Shown: positions 1 through 7,809 of the stretch, in pieces
Layout: each line of letters starts with the position of its first letter
Numbering within the stretch: position 1 is the stretch's first letter
Assembly (NCBI GenBank): GCA_018335575.1
Contig: JAGXRT010000014.1
Coordinates: forward strand, 1-35,425
DNA length: 35,425 nt
Reading direction: 5' to 3'
Origin: Bacteroidota bacterium
GTDB lineage: Bacteria > Bacteroidota > Bacteroidia > Flavobacteriales > Flavobacteriaceae
Made by a program: the position numbers and the translations under genes
Notes under the pieces: model-generated
Database searches by the model: none
What the model saw: the letters and a program-made list of their open reading frames with translations, nothing else
What the model was told of the DNA's origin: nothing

Positions 1-1
1 A

Positions 2-235
2 GGCCCCTCAATTTATAAAAGCGACGCAGAAAAAGTATCGGGATCAGATACAAAAGAACTCGAAACTGTTAAGAAAAACTTCCTAATAAAAAAATTAGGC
101 TTAACTGACAGTCCAAAATTAGATACAGCCATTGAAAAAGTTATTGAAACCTTAGAAAAATCTAACCGAAACAAATACCGAGCATTATTTTATTATCTAT
201 TGGTTAAAGAATTAGGACAAGAATCAAAATATTAA
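2..235 (+). CDS. DUF2853 family protein, 3' part
   Basis: The reading frame is open from base 2 to TAA at 233-235, giving the last 77 residues of a protein whose start lies outside the window. The visible part has the pattern GPSIY, then a KNFLIKKLGL segment, then NRNKYRALFYYLL near the C-terminus. This matches my memory of DUF2853, a family of roughly 100-residue soluble proteins common in Bacteroidota and some Proteobacteria. No catalytic residues are apparent and the function is unknown. It is followed immediately by a strong hairpin, so it ends a transcription unit. Identification rests on recalled family sequence, but the match is close over the whole visible length. Confidence 0.8.
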   Translation, partial: GPSIYKSDAEKVSGSDTKELETVKKNFLIKKLGLTDSPKLDTAIEKVIETLEKSNRNKYRALFYYLLVKELGQESKY

Positions 236-257
236 TATTACTCCATCTAATTTCCCC

Positions 258-290
258 AAAAAAAAATCTGCTTAAAGCAGATTTTTTTTA
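258..290. terminator. Bidirectional intrinsic terminator
   Basis: An A-run, the stem AATCTGC/GCAGATT with a short TTAAA loop, and a T-run follow one another. The symmetry lets it end the DUF2853 transcript on the plus strand and the yaaA transcript on the minus strand. The yaaA stop codon lies at its right edge. Confidence 0.85.
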
Positions 291-1058
291 TCTAGTAAAT
301 ACGTATTTAGCTTCTGTCGAAAGCGAAACATCAAAGGCATACCCTTCGTAATTAAATCTTTTTAAATCTTTAATATTGTCAATAGCATTTTTAGCAATAA
401 ACCTAACCATCATTCCTCGTGCTTTTTTAGCAAAAAAACCAATCATTTTAAGCTCGCCATTTTTATAATCTTTAAATTCAGGAGTAATTATGTTTTGAGT
501 AATTAAGTTTTTTTTATCAACAGCTTTGAAATACTCGTTACTTGCTAAATTAATTAAGTAATCATCTACTGTTAATTCTGAATTCAAATGCTTTATAAGT
601 TCTTTACTCCAAAACTGATATAAATTTGATTTTGAACCAACTTTTAACTTTGTACCCATCTCTAACCGATAAGGCTGAATTAAATCCAACGGTTTTAAAA
701 GACCGTATAAACCGGACAGTATATATAATTTTTCTTGTAAAAAATCAATTTCAAAATTGTTCAACGAATTTACATCTAAACCAACATATACATCGCCGAT
801 AAAGGCGCTGATGGCTTGTTTAGCATTTTTAAGATTGTGATTTATAATCCACTCCTGATTTCTAGTCCAGTTTAAATCGGCAAGTACAGCAGAAATACCC
901 ATAAGTTCCATTAAATTTTTAGGCGATTTTTTCTGGAGCACATGCATTATTTTATCAGATTGATTTAAAAACAATGGCAAACTTGAAGATTTTAAATTGC
1001 TTATAGTTTCAAAATCCATTGATTTTGCGGGTGAAATCAGTATTTTAAAATTACTCAT
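288..1058 (-). CDS. yaaA: Peroxide stress protein YaaA (DUF328/UPF0246)
   Basis: The 256-residue product begins with the diagnostic ISPAKSMDF segment (residues 8-16). It also has LSGLYGLLKPLDLIQPYRLEMG in the middle and the KKARGMM segment near the C-terminus, all family hallmarks. Length matches the family (about 250-260). In E. coli YaaA lowers free intracellular iron during peroxide stress and so limits Fenton damage; the fold binds DNA, but no reaction is established. It is cytoplasmic, with no signal peptide. It lies 17 bp downstream of the PhoB-type regulator gene on the same strand and probably shares its transcript, ending in the terminator at 258-290. Start ATG at 1058; no ribosome binding site is evident. 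Confidence 0.93.
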   Translation of the reverse strand: MSNFKILISPAKSMDFETISNLKSSSLPLFLNQSDKIMHVLQKKSPKNLMELMGISAVLADLNWTRNQEWIINHNLKNAKQAISAFIGDVYVGLDVNSLNNFEIDFLQEKLYILSGLYGLLKPLDLIQPYRLEMGTKLKVGSKSNLYQFWSKELIKHLNSELTVDDYLINLASNEYFKAVDKKNLITQNIITPEFKDYKNGELKMIGFFAKKARGMMVRFIAKNAIDNIKDLKRFNYEGYAFDVSLSTEAKYVFTR

Positions 1059-1075
1059 ATTTTATTTTTTAACAT

Positions 1076-1759
1076 TTATTCAAAGATACCATATCCAACA
1101 CCTTTGCTTGTTTTTATATAGTTATCACCAATTTTCTCTCGTAGTTTTCGAATATGAACATCCAACGTTCTATCGCCAACATAAATCGAGTTTCCCCAAA
1201 CATTCAAATAAATTTCGTCACGGGTAAAAATTTTACCGGGCTTAGTACTCAACAATAAAAGAATTTCAAATTCTTTTTTTGGCAATAAAATTACTTCGTC
1301 TTTATACTTAACAGTATATGTTGATGGATTAATGGTTAAATCCTTAATCTGAATTAAATTTTCAACAATATTTTTTCTATTACCTCTATTTAACAAAGCT
1401 TTGATTCGAGCCAACAAAACTCTTGGTCTAATTGGTTTTGTGATATAATCATCAGCACCCGCTTCAAATCCGGCAATTTCTGAATAATCTTCGCCTCGGG
1501 CGGTTAGAAATACGATAATAGTATTATCAAATATTTTTTTTAAGCGCAATTGTCTGCATACTTCAACGCCATCTATACCAGGCATCATGATATCTAACAG
1601 AATCAAATCGGGTATTTTCTCATTTGCAACAGCAAGTGCCTGCTCCCCATTTTGCGCTGTATAGACTTTATAACCTTCTTTTTTTAAATTATAACCGATG
1701 AACTCTAATATATCAGGTTCATCATCAACAAGTAAAATTTTATGTTTTTGTTCTTTCAT
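1076..1759 (-). CDS. PhoB/OmpR-family response regulator
   Basis: The product is 227 residues from the ATG at 1759; a longer frame to 1789 adds only ten hydrophobic residues that do not belong to the domain. The receiver domain (about 6-120) has the acidic pair D12/D13 in VDDEP, phospho-acceptor D56 in LLDIMMPG, T86 in FLTARG and K108 in ITKP. A winged-helix domain of the OmpR/PhoB type (about 130-225) carries TLDVHIRKLREKIG and ends GVGYGIFE. It is divergent from pstS and separated from it by a Pho-box-like array, so a role as the phosphate-starvation regulator PhoB is likely. No histidine kinase is adjacent: yaaA follows instead. Other OmpR-class roles cannot be excluded. Confidence 0.88.
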   Translation of the reverse strand: MKEQKHKILLVDDEPDILEFIGYNLKKEGYKVYTAQNGEQALAVANEKIPDLILLDIMMPGIDGVEVCRQLRLKKIFDNTIIVFLTARGEDYSEIAGFEAGADDYITKPIRPRVLLARIKALLNRGNRKNIVENLIQIKDLTINPSTYTVKYKDEVILLPKKEFEILLLLSTKPGKIFTRDEIYLNVWGNSIYVGDRTLDVHIRKLREKIGDNYIKTSKGVGYGIFE

Positions 1760-1764
1760 CAAAA

Positions 1765-1772
1765 CAAAAATA
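1765..1772 (-). promoter_or_regulatory. -7 element for the response regulator gene
   Basis: The minus strand reads TATTTTTG, a full match to the Bacteroidota TAnnTTTG element, ending 5 nt before the ATG at 1759. A TTTTG (minus strand, 1795-1799) lies 22 bp upstream as a possible -33. If functional, the mRNA would have almost no leader. AT-rich context makes chance matches common. Confidence 0.45.
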
Positions 1773-1867
1773 AAACTTAATAACAGCAATTATCCAAAAG
1801 ATATATTAAGAATTTGTTATCATTTTGTAACTTAGACTATCAGTTAAAAAAAGTTGAAATTCTCATA

Positions 1868-1917
1868 TTTACTTAATTCAATATTAAGATTTACTTAACA
1901 TTAAATTGGTTGTTTTG
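1868..1917 (+). promoter_or_regulatory. Pho-box-like operator and pstS promoter
   Basis: TTTACTTAA occurs at 1868-1876 and again at 1890-1898, exactly 22 bp apart, with TTAAG between. The TTAA cores therefore start at 1873, 1884 and 1895, an exact 11 bp period. PhoB/PhoP-type regulators bind direct repeats with 11 bp spacing. About 10 bp downstream, TTGTTTTG (1910-1917) matches the Bacteroidota -7 element TAnnTTTG with one change, so the array would replace the -33 element as in classical Pho promoters. This is inferred from sequence pattern and position. Confidence 0.6.
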
Positions 1918-1936
1918 TACCATAAAATTTAATCAA

Positions 1937-2881
1937 ATGAAAAAATTATTTTTACTTATTTTATCGACAGGTTTAATTCTTACAGCCTGTAAACAAACTC
2001 CAAAAGAAGGAGAAAGTGCAAACGAAGCTACAGAATTAACTGGTTCTGTAACAATTGATGGATCCGGAACAGTATTTCCAGTTTCTGAAGCTGTTGGTGA
2101 AGAGTTTTTTGCTGTTTCTCCAAATGTTAAAGTTACAGTTGGTGAATCAGGAACCGGTGGTGGTTTTAAAAAATTTGGAGCTGGAGAACTTGATATTACT
2201 GCAGCCTCTAGAGATATAAAAGAAACAGAAGCTGAGTTATGTAAAACTAATAATATAGAATTTGTTAAGTTAACTGTAGCTTTAGACGGAATCGCAGTAG
2301 TTATTAACAAAGAAAATACTTGGGCAACATCTTTAACTGTAGCCGAATTAAAGAAAATTTGGGAGCCAAACAGTACTGTTAAAAAATGGAGTGATATTAG
2401 AAAAGAGTTTCCTAAAGAAGATATCCGTTTATACGGCCCAAACACTTCTCATGGTACTTTTGATTTCTTTACAGAAGAAATTATGGGCGAATCTGGAGCA
2501 AGTAGAACTGATTACAACGCAGTATCTGATTACAACATTGCCGTACAAGGAGTTATAAATGATAAATTTGCATTAGGTTATTTTGGATTATCATACTACG
2601 AAGAAAACAAAACAAGTCTTGGAATTGTTGGTGTAGATAATGGAACTGGTGCCGTTTTACCTTCATTAGAAACTGTAGCAAATGGACAATATGCTCCACT
2701 TTCAAGATCATTATTTATCTTTATAAATAAAAAATCTGCTCAAAGACCAGAAGTGAAGAGTTTTGTAGAATTTTATTTAAATAATGCTCCAGTATTATCT
2801 AAAGAAGTTGGATACGTTCCAATGCCAGCAAGTGATTACGAAGCTCAAAAAGAAGTTTTTAAAAGAGCAATAGCGAAATAA
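1937..2881 (+). CDS. pstS: Phosphate ABC transporter substrate-binding lipoprotein PstS
   Basis: The product is 314 residues from ATG 1937; an upstream ATG at 1910 would put nine residues ahead of a perfect lipoprotein signal peptide. Residues 1-17 form that signal, with lipobox LTAC and Cys18 as the lipidated residue. The mature protein has the phosphate-binding pattern of PstS: DGSGTVFPVSEAV near 37-50, GESGTGGGFKKF, and ITAASRDIK. As a lipoprotein it would be anchored in the inner or outer membrane leaflet facing the periplasm, delivering phosphate to PstCAB. It is the first gene of pstS-pstC-pstA-pstB-phoU, behind a Pho-box-like array, and separated from pstC by a hairpin that could raise PstS relative to the permease. 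Confidence 0.95.
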   Translation: MKKLFLLILSTGLILTACKQTPKEGESANEATELTGSVTIDGSGTVFPVSEAVGEEFFAVSPNVKVTVGESGTGGGFKKFGAGELDITAASRDIKETEAELCKTNNIEFVKLTVALDGIAVVINKENTWATSLTVAELKKIWEPNSTVKKWSDIRKEFPKEDIRLYGPNTSHGTFDFFTEEIMGESGASRTDYNAVSDYNIAVQGVINDKFALGYFGLSYYEENKTSLGIVGVDNGTGAVLPSLETVANGQYAPLSRSLFIFINKKSAQRPEVKSFVEFYLNNAPVLSKEVGYVPMPASDYEAQKEVFKRAIAK

Positions 2882-2901
2882 TTAAAAATTGATTAAAAAG
2901 A

Positions 2902-2930
2902 GCCGATAAGCGATACGTTTATCGGCATTT
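2902..2930 (+). terminator. Intercistronic hairpin between pstS and pstC
   Basis: GCCGATAA (2902-2909) pairs with TTATCGGC (2919-2926) around a 9 nt loop and is followed by ATTTTAAA. It occupies the 56 bp gap and ends about 11 nt before the pstC start. The weak U-tract suggests partial termination or 3'-end stabilisation of the pstS message. Confidence 0.65.
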
Positions 2931-2937
2931 TAAACTT

Positions 2938-3813
2938 ATGAAATTAAAAGAAAAATTAATAGAATTACTATTACAATTATTTACTTCTGTTACCATATTT
3001 ACAACTATTGGGATTATAGTAGTTCTTTTATTTGAAAGTATTTCTTTTTTTAGCAATGTTTCTATCATAGAGTTTTTCACCAGCACAAAATGGACACCTT
3101 TATTTAGTGAAAAACATTTCGGAATTTTAGCACTCGCTTCCGGAACTATTTTAACATCATTAATTGCAATTGGCATTGCATTACCGGTTGGCTTAACCAT
3201 AGCAATTTATTTAAATATGTATGCTTCTAAAAGTTTTAGAAAATTAATTAAACCTTTTCTTGAAATCTTAGCAGCCATACCAACCGTTGTTTATGGTTTT
3301 TTTGCACTAGCATTTGTTACTCCGGTACTGCAGGAAATCTATCCAAATTTGGAGACTTTTAATTCGTTGTCTGCGGGAATTGTAATGGGTATTATGATTA
3401 TACCTTTTATTTCTTCTTTAAGTGAAGATGCGTTGTATGCAGTGCCAAAATCTTTAAAAGAAGCAGCATTTGGAATGGGTTCCACCCGATTTCAAACAGC
3501 GTTTAAAGTGATGGTTCCTGCAGCCTCATCGGGTATTGTAATTTCTGTAATTTTAGCAATTTCAAGAGCAATTGGTGAAACCATGATAGTGGCAATAGCC
3601 GCCGGACAACAACCTCAATTTACTTTAAATCCAACAATACCTGTACAAACAATTACCTCGTATATAGTTCAGGTTAGCATGGGTGATGCTCCTCAAGGCT
3701 CGTTAGAATATCAAACTATTTTTGCAGCAGGGCTTACCTTGTTTGTATTTACTTTTTTATTGAATAGTTTTAGTTTTTACGTTAAGAAAAAATACCAGGA
3801 AAAATATGAATAA
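2938..3813 (+). CDS. pstC: Phosphate ABC transporter permease PstC
   Basis: The product has 291 residues and about six hydrophobic segments, the first at about residues 12-36. The cytoplasmic EAA loop of binding-protein-dependent permeases is clear: SLKEAAFGMGSTRFQTAF at about 170-190, which docks on PstB. It forms the inner-membrane channel with PstA. The ATG at 2938 follows the intercistronic hairpin, and the 3' end overlaps pstA by 8 bp, implying translational coupling. Order in the operon (first permease after pstS) and the longer N-terminal periplasmic region favour PstC over PstA. Confidence 0.93.
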   Translation: MKLKEKLIELLLQLFTSVTIFTTIGIIVVLLFESISFFSNVSIIEFFTSTKWTPLFSEKHFGILALASGTILTSLIAIGIALPVGLTIAIYLNMYASKSFRKLIKPFLEILAAIPTVVYGFFALAFVTPVLQEIYPNLETFNSLSAGIVMGIMIIPFISSLSEDALYAVPKSLKEAAFGMGSTRFQTAFKVMVPAASSGIVISVILAISRAIGETMIVAIAAGQQPQFTLNPTIPVQTITSYIVQVSMGDAPQGSLEYQTIFAAGLTLFVFTFLLNSFSFYVKKKYQEKYE

Positions 3814-4660
3814 CCATCAGAAAAACAGGATAATAGATCTCACTTTTAAAGTATATGGATTTTTATTCACTGCCATTAGTGTGCTTATCCTTTTTATATT
3901 GCTTTATGCTATTATAAAGGCTGGATATAGCAGAATTAACTGGGATTTTTTAACAGGATTACCTTCGAGAAAACCAGAAAATGCCGGAATTTATACTGCT
4001 ATTATGGGTACTTTTTATATCATGGTTGTAACTTTAATTATATCAATTCCTGTTGGGGTTGGGGCCGGTATTTATTTAGAAGAATATGCCAAGAAAAACG
4101 GATTAACCAACTTTTTAGAAATCAATATTTCAAATTTGGCGGGTGTTCCTTCAATAATATATGGACTTTTAGGTTTGGGTGTTTTTGTTCGGTTTTTTGG
4201 TTTTGGGGGCAGTATTTTATCCGGGGCTTTAACCTTATCACTCCTCATTTTGCCTGTAATTATTGTTGCGACGAGGGAAGCTATTAAAGCGGTTCCTTCA
4301 TCGTTGAGAGACGCATCCTTTGCCATGGGAGCATCGAAATGGCAAACCATACAATATGTGGTTTTACCAACCTCATTTGGAGGAATTCTTACAGGAATTA
4401 TCCTCGCTTTATCTAGAGCTATTGGTGAAACAGCCCCTTTGATTGTAGTTGGTGCCATGGCATATGTGCCTTTTGCTCCAAAATCACTTTTCGATACTTT
4501 TTCTGTATTACCGATGCAGATATTTACGTGGACAACCAGACCACAGACCGGTTTTGCGGTTGCCGCATCAGGAGCCATTATTATTTTATTATTAATTACC
4601 TTTATAATGAATGGAATAGCCGTATATTTTAGAAATAAATGGCAAAAACAATTACAATAA
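3806..4660 (+). CDS. pstA: Phosphate ABC transporter permease PstA
   Basis: The product is a 284-residue polytopic inner-membrane protein. PstA features are the [20 protein letters not shown] loop and the [17 protein letters not shown] segment in the C-terminal third. It partners PstC to form the transmembrane pore. It overlaps pstC by 8 bp and is followed 10 bp later by pstB, so the three transport genes are co-translated closely. Hydrophobic segments start at about residues 14-38 and repeat to the C-terminus (about 255-275). Confidence 0.93.
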   Translation: MNNHQKNRIIDLTFKVYGFLFTAISVLILFILLYAIIKAGYSRINWDFLTGLPSRKPENAGIYTAIMGTFYIMVVTLIISIPVGVGAGIYLEEYAKKNGLTNFLEINISNLAGVPSIIYGLLGLGVFVRFFGFGGSILSGALTLSLLILPVIIVATREAIKAVPSSLRDASFAMGASKWQTIQYVVLPTSFGGILTGIILALSRAIGETAPLIVVGAMAYVPFAPKSLFDTFSVLPMQIFTWTTRPQTGFAVAASGAIIILLLITFIMNGIAVYFRNKWQKQLQ

Positions 4661-4670
4661 CAATCAATAT

Positions 4671-5456
4671 ATGACAGATCACGTAAAAGATAAAGAGCTA
4701 AAATTACCAAAAATATCTGCTGAAGATGTTAATGTGTTTTATGGCGATTTTCAAGCAATTAAAAACATTTCGATGGATATTAATTCTAATACTGTTACTG
4801 CATTTATCGGTCCGTCTGGATGTGGAAAATCAACTTTTCTTCGTTTGTTTAATCGAATGAATGACTATGTAGAAGGATTTAGGATGGAAGGAAAAATAAA
4901 AATCGATGATAACAACATTTACAAAAAAAAGGTTCATGTAGAAGAGCTTAGAAAAAAAGTTGGAATGGTGTTTCAAAAACCCAATCCATTTCCTAAATCG
5001 ATTTATGAAAATGTGGCTTATGGATTAAAAATCCAAGGAATATCAAACAAAAAAATAATTGATGAACGGGTTGAAACTGCCCTAAAACAAGCCGATTTAT
5101 GGAAAGAAGCCAAAGATAATCTTAACAAATCGGCTTTAGCATTATCTGGTGGTCAACAACAACGTTTGTGCATAGCCCGAACCTTGGCAGTTGAGCCATC
5201 CATTATCTTAATGGACGAACCTACATCGGCACTGGACCCCATATCAACCACCAGAATTGAAGAACTTATATTTGAATTAAAATCAAATTACACCATTGTA
5301 ATTGTTACTCATAACATGCAACAAGCGGGAAGAATAAGCGATAATACCGGTTTCTTTTATCTGGGAGAACTGATTGAATATAAAAATACTAAAGACTTAT
5401 TTACAAATCCTAAAAACACTAAAACCGAAAACTACATCAGTGGACGGTTTGGCTAA
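4671..5456 (+). CDS. pstB: Phosphate ABC transporter ATPase PstB
   Basis: The product has 261 residues. All ABC motifs are intact: Walker [10 protein letters not shown] (47-55), the Q-loop FQKPNPFP (101-108), signature LSGGQQQR (158-165), Walker B IILMDEP (178-184), D-loop SALDP and H-loop [22 protein letters not shown] is typical of PstB rather than other ABC ATPases. It powers phosphate import through PstCA from the cytoplasmic side. phoU follows 13 bp downstream. Confidence 0.97.
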   Translation: MTDHVKDKELKLPKISAEDVNVFYGDFQAIKNISMDINSNTVTAFIGPSGCGKSTFLRLFNRMNDYVEGFRMEGKIKIDDNNIYKKKVHVEELRKKVGMVFQKPNPFPKSIYENVAYGLKIQGISNKKIIDERVETALKQADLWKEAKDNLNKSALALSGGQQQRLCIARTLAVEPSIILMDEPTSALDPISTTRIEELIFELKSNYTIVIVTHNMQQAGRISDNTGFFYLGELIEYKNTKDLFTNPKNTKTENYISGRFG

Positions 5457-5469
5457 AAATCTTATTACG

Positions 5470-6144
5470 ATGACAAATTTAGATATTGAATTAAAATTAC
5501 TGAAAGAAGCCATCATTGAAATGACTGATTTAGTCACCAATCAGGTGGTAAATGCCAATGAGGCTTTCTTATCAATGGATACTGATTTAGCCTATGAAAT
5601 TCAGCATAACGAACAAAAAATAAACGCACTTGAACTGAGTATCGACAGAGATTGCGAACATATTTTAGCACTTTTTAATCCGGTTGCATCCGACTTGAGA
5701 TTTGTGTTGGCAGTACTAAAATCAAATGCAGATTTGGAACGAATTGGCGATTATACTTACGCCATTGCGGGCTATGTTATTGAGCACAACAAATCAATCA
5801 ATAAAGAATTAATAGAAGCATCGCAAATTATTGCCATGTTTGATACTGCTATATCAATGTTGCGCGATATTAAAATTGCATTTGAAACTGAAGATGTAAA
5901 ATTGGCCAAAAAGGTTTATAGAAAAGATGCCGACTTAAATATGATAAATAAACAAGCTGCCGATATAATTAGCAAGTTCTTAGAAAAGGATGGTACGTTA
6001 ACTACAGAAGCGCTGTACTTATTTTCAACGATACGAAAATTAGAGCGTGTTGGCGACCATGTTAAAAATATGGTCGAAGTTTTAATATTTTATGTTAAAG
6101 CTAAAGTGTTGAAACACAAGGACATTAAGGACAAGAAAAAATAA
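5470..6144 (+). CDS. phoU: Phosphate signalling regulator PhoU
   Basis: The product is 224 residues from ATG 5470; the open frame extends back into pstB, but the family starts here. Two PhoU three-helix repeats are visible, each with the metal-binding ERxGD motif: ERIGDYTY at 90-97 and ERVGDHVKN at 192-200. PhoU links Pst transport activity to the PhoR/PhoB pair and limits phosphate uptake. It is the last gene of the pst operon. The phoU stop and the convergent downstream gene are 7 bp apart with no terminator between. The Lys-rich tail (KDIKDKKK) is not conserved in the family as I recall it. Confidence 0.94.
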   Translation: MTNLDIELKLLKEAIIEMTDLVTNQVVNANEAFLSMDTDLAYEIQHNEQKINALELSIDRDCEHILALFNPVASDLRFVLAVLKSNADLERIGDYTYAIAGYVIEHNKSINKELIEASQIIAMFDTAISMLRDIKIAFETEDVKLAKKVYRKDADLNMINKQAADIISKFLEKDGTLTTEALYLFSTIRKLERVGDHVKNMVEVLIFYVKAKVLKHKDIKDKKK

Positions 6145-6151
6145 TTTAAAA

Positions 6152-6778
6152 TTAAAGGTTAATTATTTTCTGTTCGATAATTTCTATAAGCTGCCCAACA
6201 TGAAACCCGTCCATTAAAGCGTGATGAACTTCTATTGAAAAAGGCAATAATAGCTTATCGTTTTGTTCAAAGCGTTTACCAAAAACAAATTTTGGAATAC
6301 CGCTTTTTTCACGTTCGTAGTTTCGGGCGTGTTTAATCGAGGTAAATGATACCCACGGAACTGTTGATCCAAAAATTAAATCGATTTTATTCCAGTGTTC
6401 TTCAAATATTTTACCTTCTTTTAATTGTTTTATCAACTCCTTACCTTTTTTATCGAAATCAAAAATGGTGGCTTCGTTTTTAAACAATCCGAAGAAAAAT
6501 GAATTATCATCGTTTAAAAAAGTTGAGCCGATTTCGATGGAATCCAATTCATAAAGCTCATCGTTTACAATTCTTAATTTAAATTCGGTTATTTCATTAG
6601 CTGCTTTCATCGAAATAAACAAAACTGCCAATGAAAATGACAAATTATTGGCTTTACAATAGGTATATAAATTTGTTACATCTATAGTTGTAGTTAACCC
6701 AAAAAAAGGATCATCAAAATTTTTGAAAAACTCATATTGTGATTTTCGGTTCCACAAATCTAGATCAAATTTTTTCAT
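6152..6778 (-). CDS. Chloramphenicol acetyltransferase-like protein
   Basis: The product is 208 residues from ATG 6778, close to the usual 210-220 of type A CATs. The C-terminal active site is present as VHHALMDGFHVG: catalytic H186 with the structural D190 (HxxxD) and H193. An N-terminal NRKSQYEFFKNFDDPFF segment is also CAT-like. CATs acetylate the 3-hydroxyl of chloramphenicol with acetyl-CoA as a cytoplasmic trimer; chromosomal Bacteroidota homologues may use other substrates. The start overlaps the rluD stop in a TGATG junction, so translation is probably coupled, and base composition matches its neighbours. It looks like a resident gene rather than an acquired resistance cassette. Substrate is unknown. 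Confidence 0.82.
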   Translation of the reverse strand: MKKFDLDLWNRKSQYEFFKNFDDPFFGLTTTIDVTNLYTYCKANNLSFSLAVLFISMKAANEITEFKLRIVNDELYELDSIEIGSTFLNDDNSFFFGLFKNEATIFDFDKKGKELIKQLKEGKIFEEHWNKIDLIFGSTVPWVSFTSIKHARNYEREKSGIPKFVFGKRFEQNDKLLLPFSIEVHHALMDGFHVGQLIEIIEQKIINL

Positions 6779-7809
6779 CAGTCTTCTTTTTGATGTATGG
6801 TATAATGCCTCCATTTTTCAATACAATCAGTAATATCGTTTGGTAATTCAGAGTTAAAATGCAGTATTTCTTTGGTAATTGGATGCCTGAATCCTAAAGT
6901 TTTTGCATGAAGCGCTTGCCTTGGCAATACTTTAAAACAATTTTCTACAAATTGTTTGTATTTTGTAAACGTAGTTCCCTTAAGTACTTCATTACCACCG
7001 TAGCGTTCATCGTTAAATAAAGTATGACCAATATGTTTAAAATGGGCTCTGATTTGATGAGTTCGACCAGTTTCTAACCGACATTCTACCAAGGTAACAT
7101 AGCTAAATCGTTCAATGACTTTATAATGGGTTATAGCAGGTTTACCGTGTTCACCATCGGGATAAACACTCATTTGCAACCTATTTTTTAAACTTCTGCC
7201 AATATGACCTTCAATAGTACCTTCATCTTTTTCTACATTCCCCCATACTAAAGCGTAATATAAACGATGGGTTTTTTTATCGAAAAACTGCTTAGCAAGA
7301 TGAGCCATACTATAGTCGGTTTTGGCAACAACAAGCAAGCCGCTTGTATCTTTATCAATACGATGTACGAGACCTGGTCGGTTATCAGCATTTTTTGGCA
7401 ATTGTTCAAAATGGAAAATTAAGCCGTTTACTAAAGTACCAGAATAATTGCCATGACCCGGATGCACTACCAATCCGGCGGGTTTGTTTACCACAATTAA
7501 TTCATCATCTTCATAAACGATATCCAGTGGAATATTTTCAGGAACCAACAAATTTTCATGTGGAGGATGTGCCAATACAACCCGAACGACATCAAAGGGT
7601 TTTACTTTGTAATTGGCTTTTACTGTTTGTTCGTTTACCAGCACATTGCCGGCTTTTATGGCTTGTTGAATCTTGTTTCGAGTGGCGTTTTCGATAAAAT
7701 TCATTAAAAATTTATCAACCCGCAACGGTTCCTGACCGTGAGTAGCTGTGTATTTATAATGTTCGTAAAGTTCGTCCTGATCTAAATCATCAAAATTCGA
7801 TTCCTTCAT
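6778..7809 (-). CDS. rluD: RluA/RluD family 23S rRNA pseudouridine synthase
   Basis: The product is 343 residues from ATG 7809 (a GTG sits one codon upstream). An S4 RNA-binding domain lies at about 28-80. The catalytic domain carries GLVHRIDKDTSGLLV at 146-160, with D152 as the catalytic aspartate of the HR[IL]D motif, and RTHQIRAH downstream. RluA-type enzymes convert uridine to pseudouridine; the S4 domain plus length fits RluD, which modifies helix 69 of 23S rRNA. The 5' end overlaps the PASTA gene by 20 bp and the 3' end overlaps the CAT-like gene by 1 bp, so the three form one minus-strand operon. Confidence 0.93.
   Translation of the reverse strand: MKESNFDDLDQDELYEHYKYTATHGQEPLRVDKFLMNFIENATRNKIQQAIKAGNVLVNEQTVKANYKVKPFDVVRVVLAHPPHENLLVPENIPLDIVYEDDELIVVNKPAGLVVHPGHGNYSGTLVNGLIFHFEQLPKNADNRPGLVHRIDKDTSGLLVVAKTDYSMAHLAKQFFDKKTHRLYYALVWGNVEKDEGTIEGHIGRSLKNRLQMSVYPDGEHGKPAITHYKVIERFSYVTLVECRLETGRTHQIRAHFKHIGHTLFNDERYGGNEVLKGTTFTKYKQFVENCFKVLPRQALHAKTLGFRHPITKEILHFNSELPNDITDCIEKWRHYTIHQKED

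Noticed and set aside
1933-2445. Long open frame antisense to pstS
   Set aside because: It lies wholly opposite a gene with an intact lipobox and PstS motifs, has no domain, and its amino-acid pattern mirrors pstS codon usage.
4072-4710. Long open frame antisense to pstA and the pstB start
   Set aside because: pstA is a complete permease in the other strand; the antisense product has no recognisable domain.
6152-6778. Acquired chloramphenicol-resistance cassette
   Set aside because: No insertion sequence, integron or composition shift surrounds it, and it is coupled to rluD, so a resident gene is more likely.
7344-7697. Open frame antisense to rluD
   Set aside because: It is contained within a well-conserved pseudouridine synthase gene and shows no domain.
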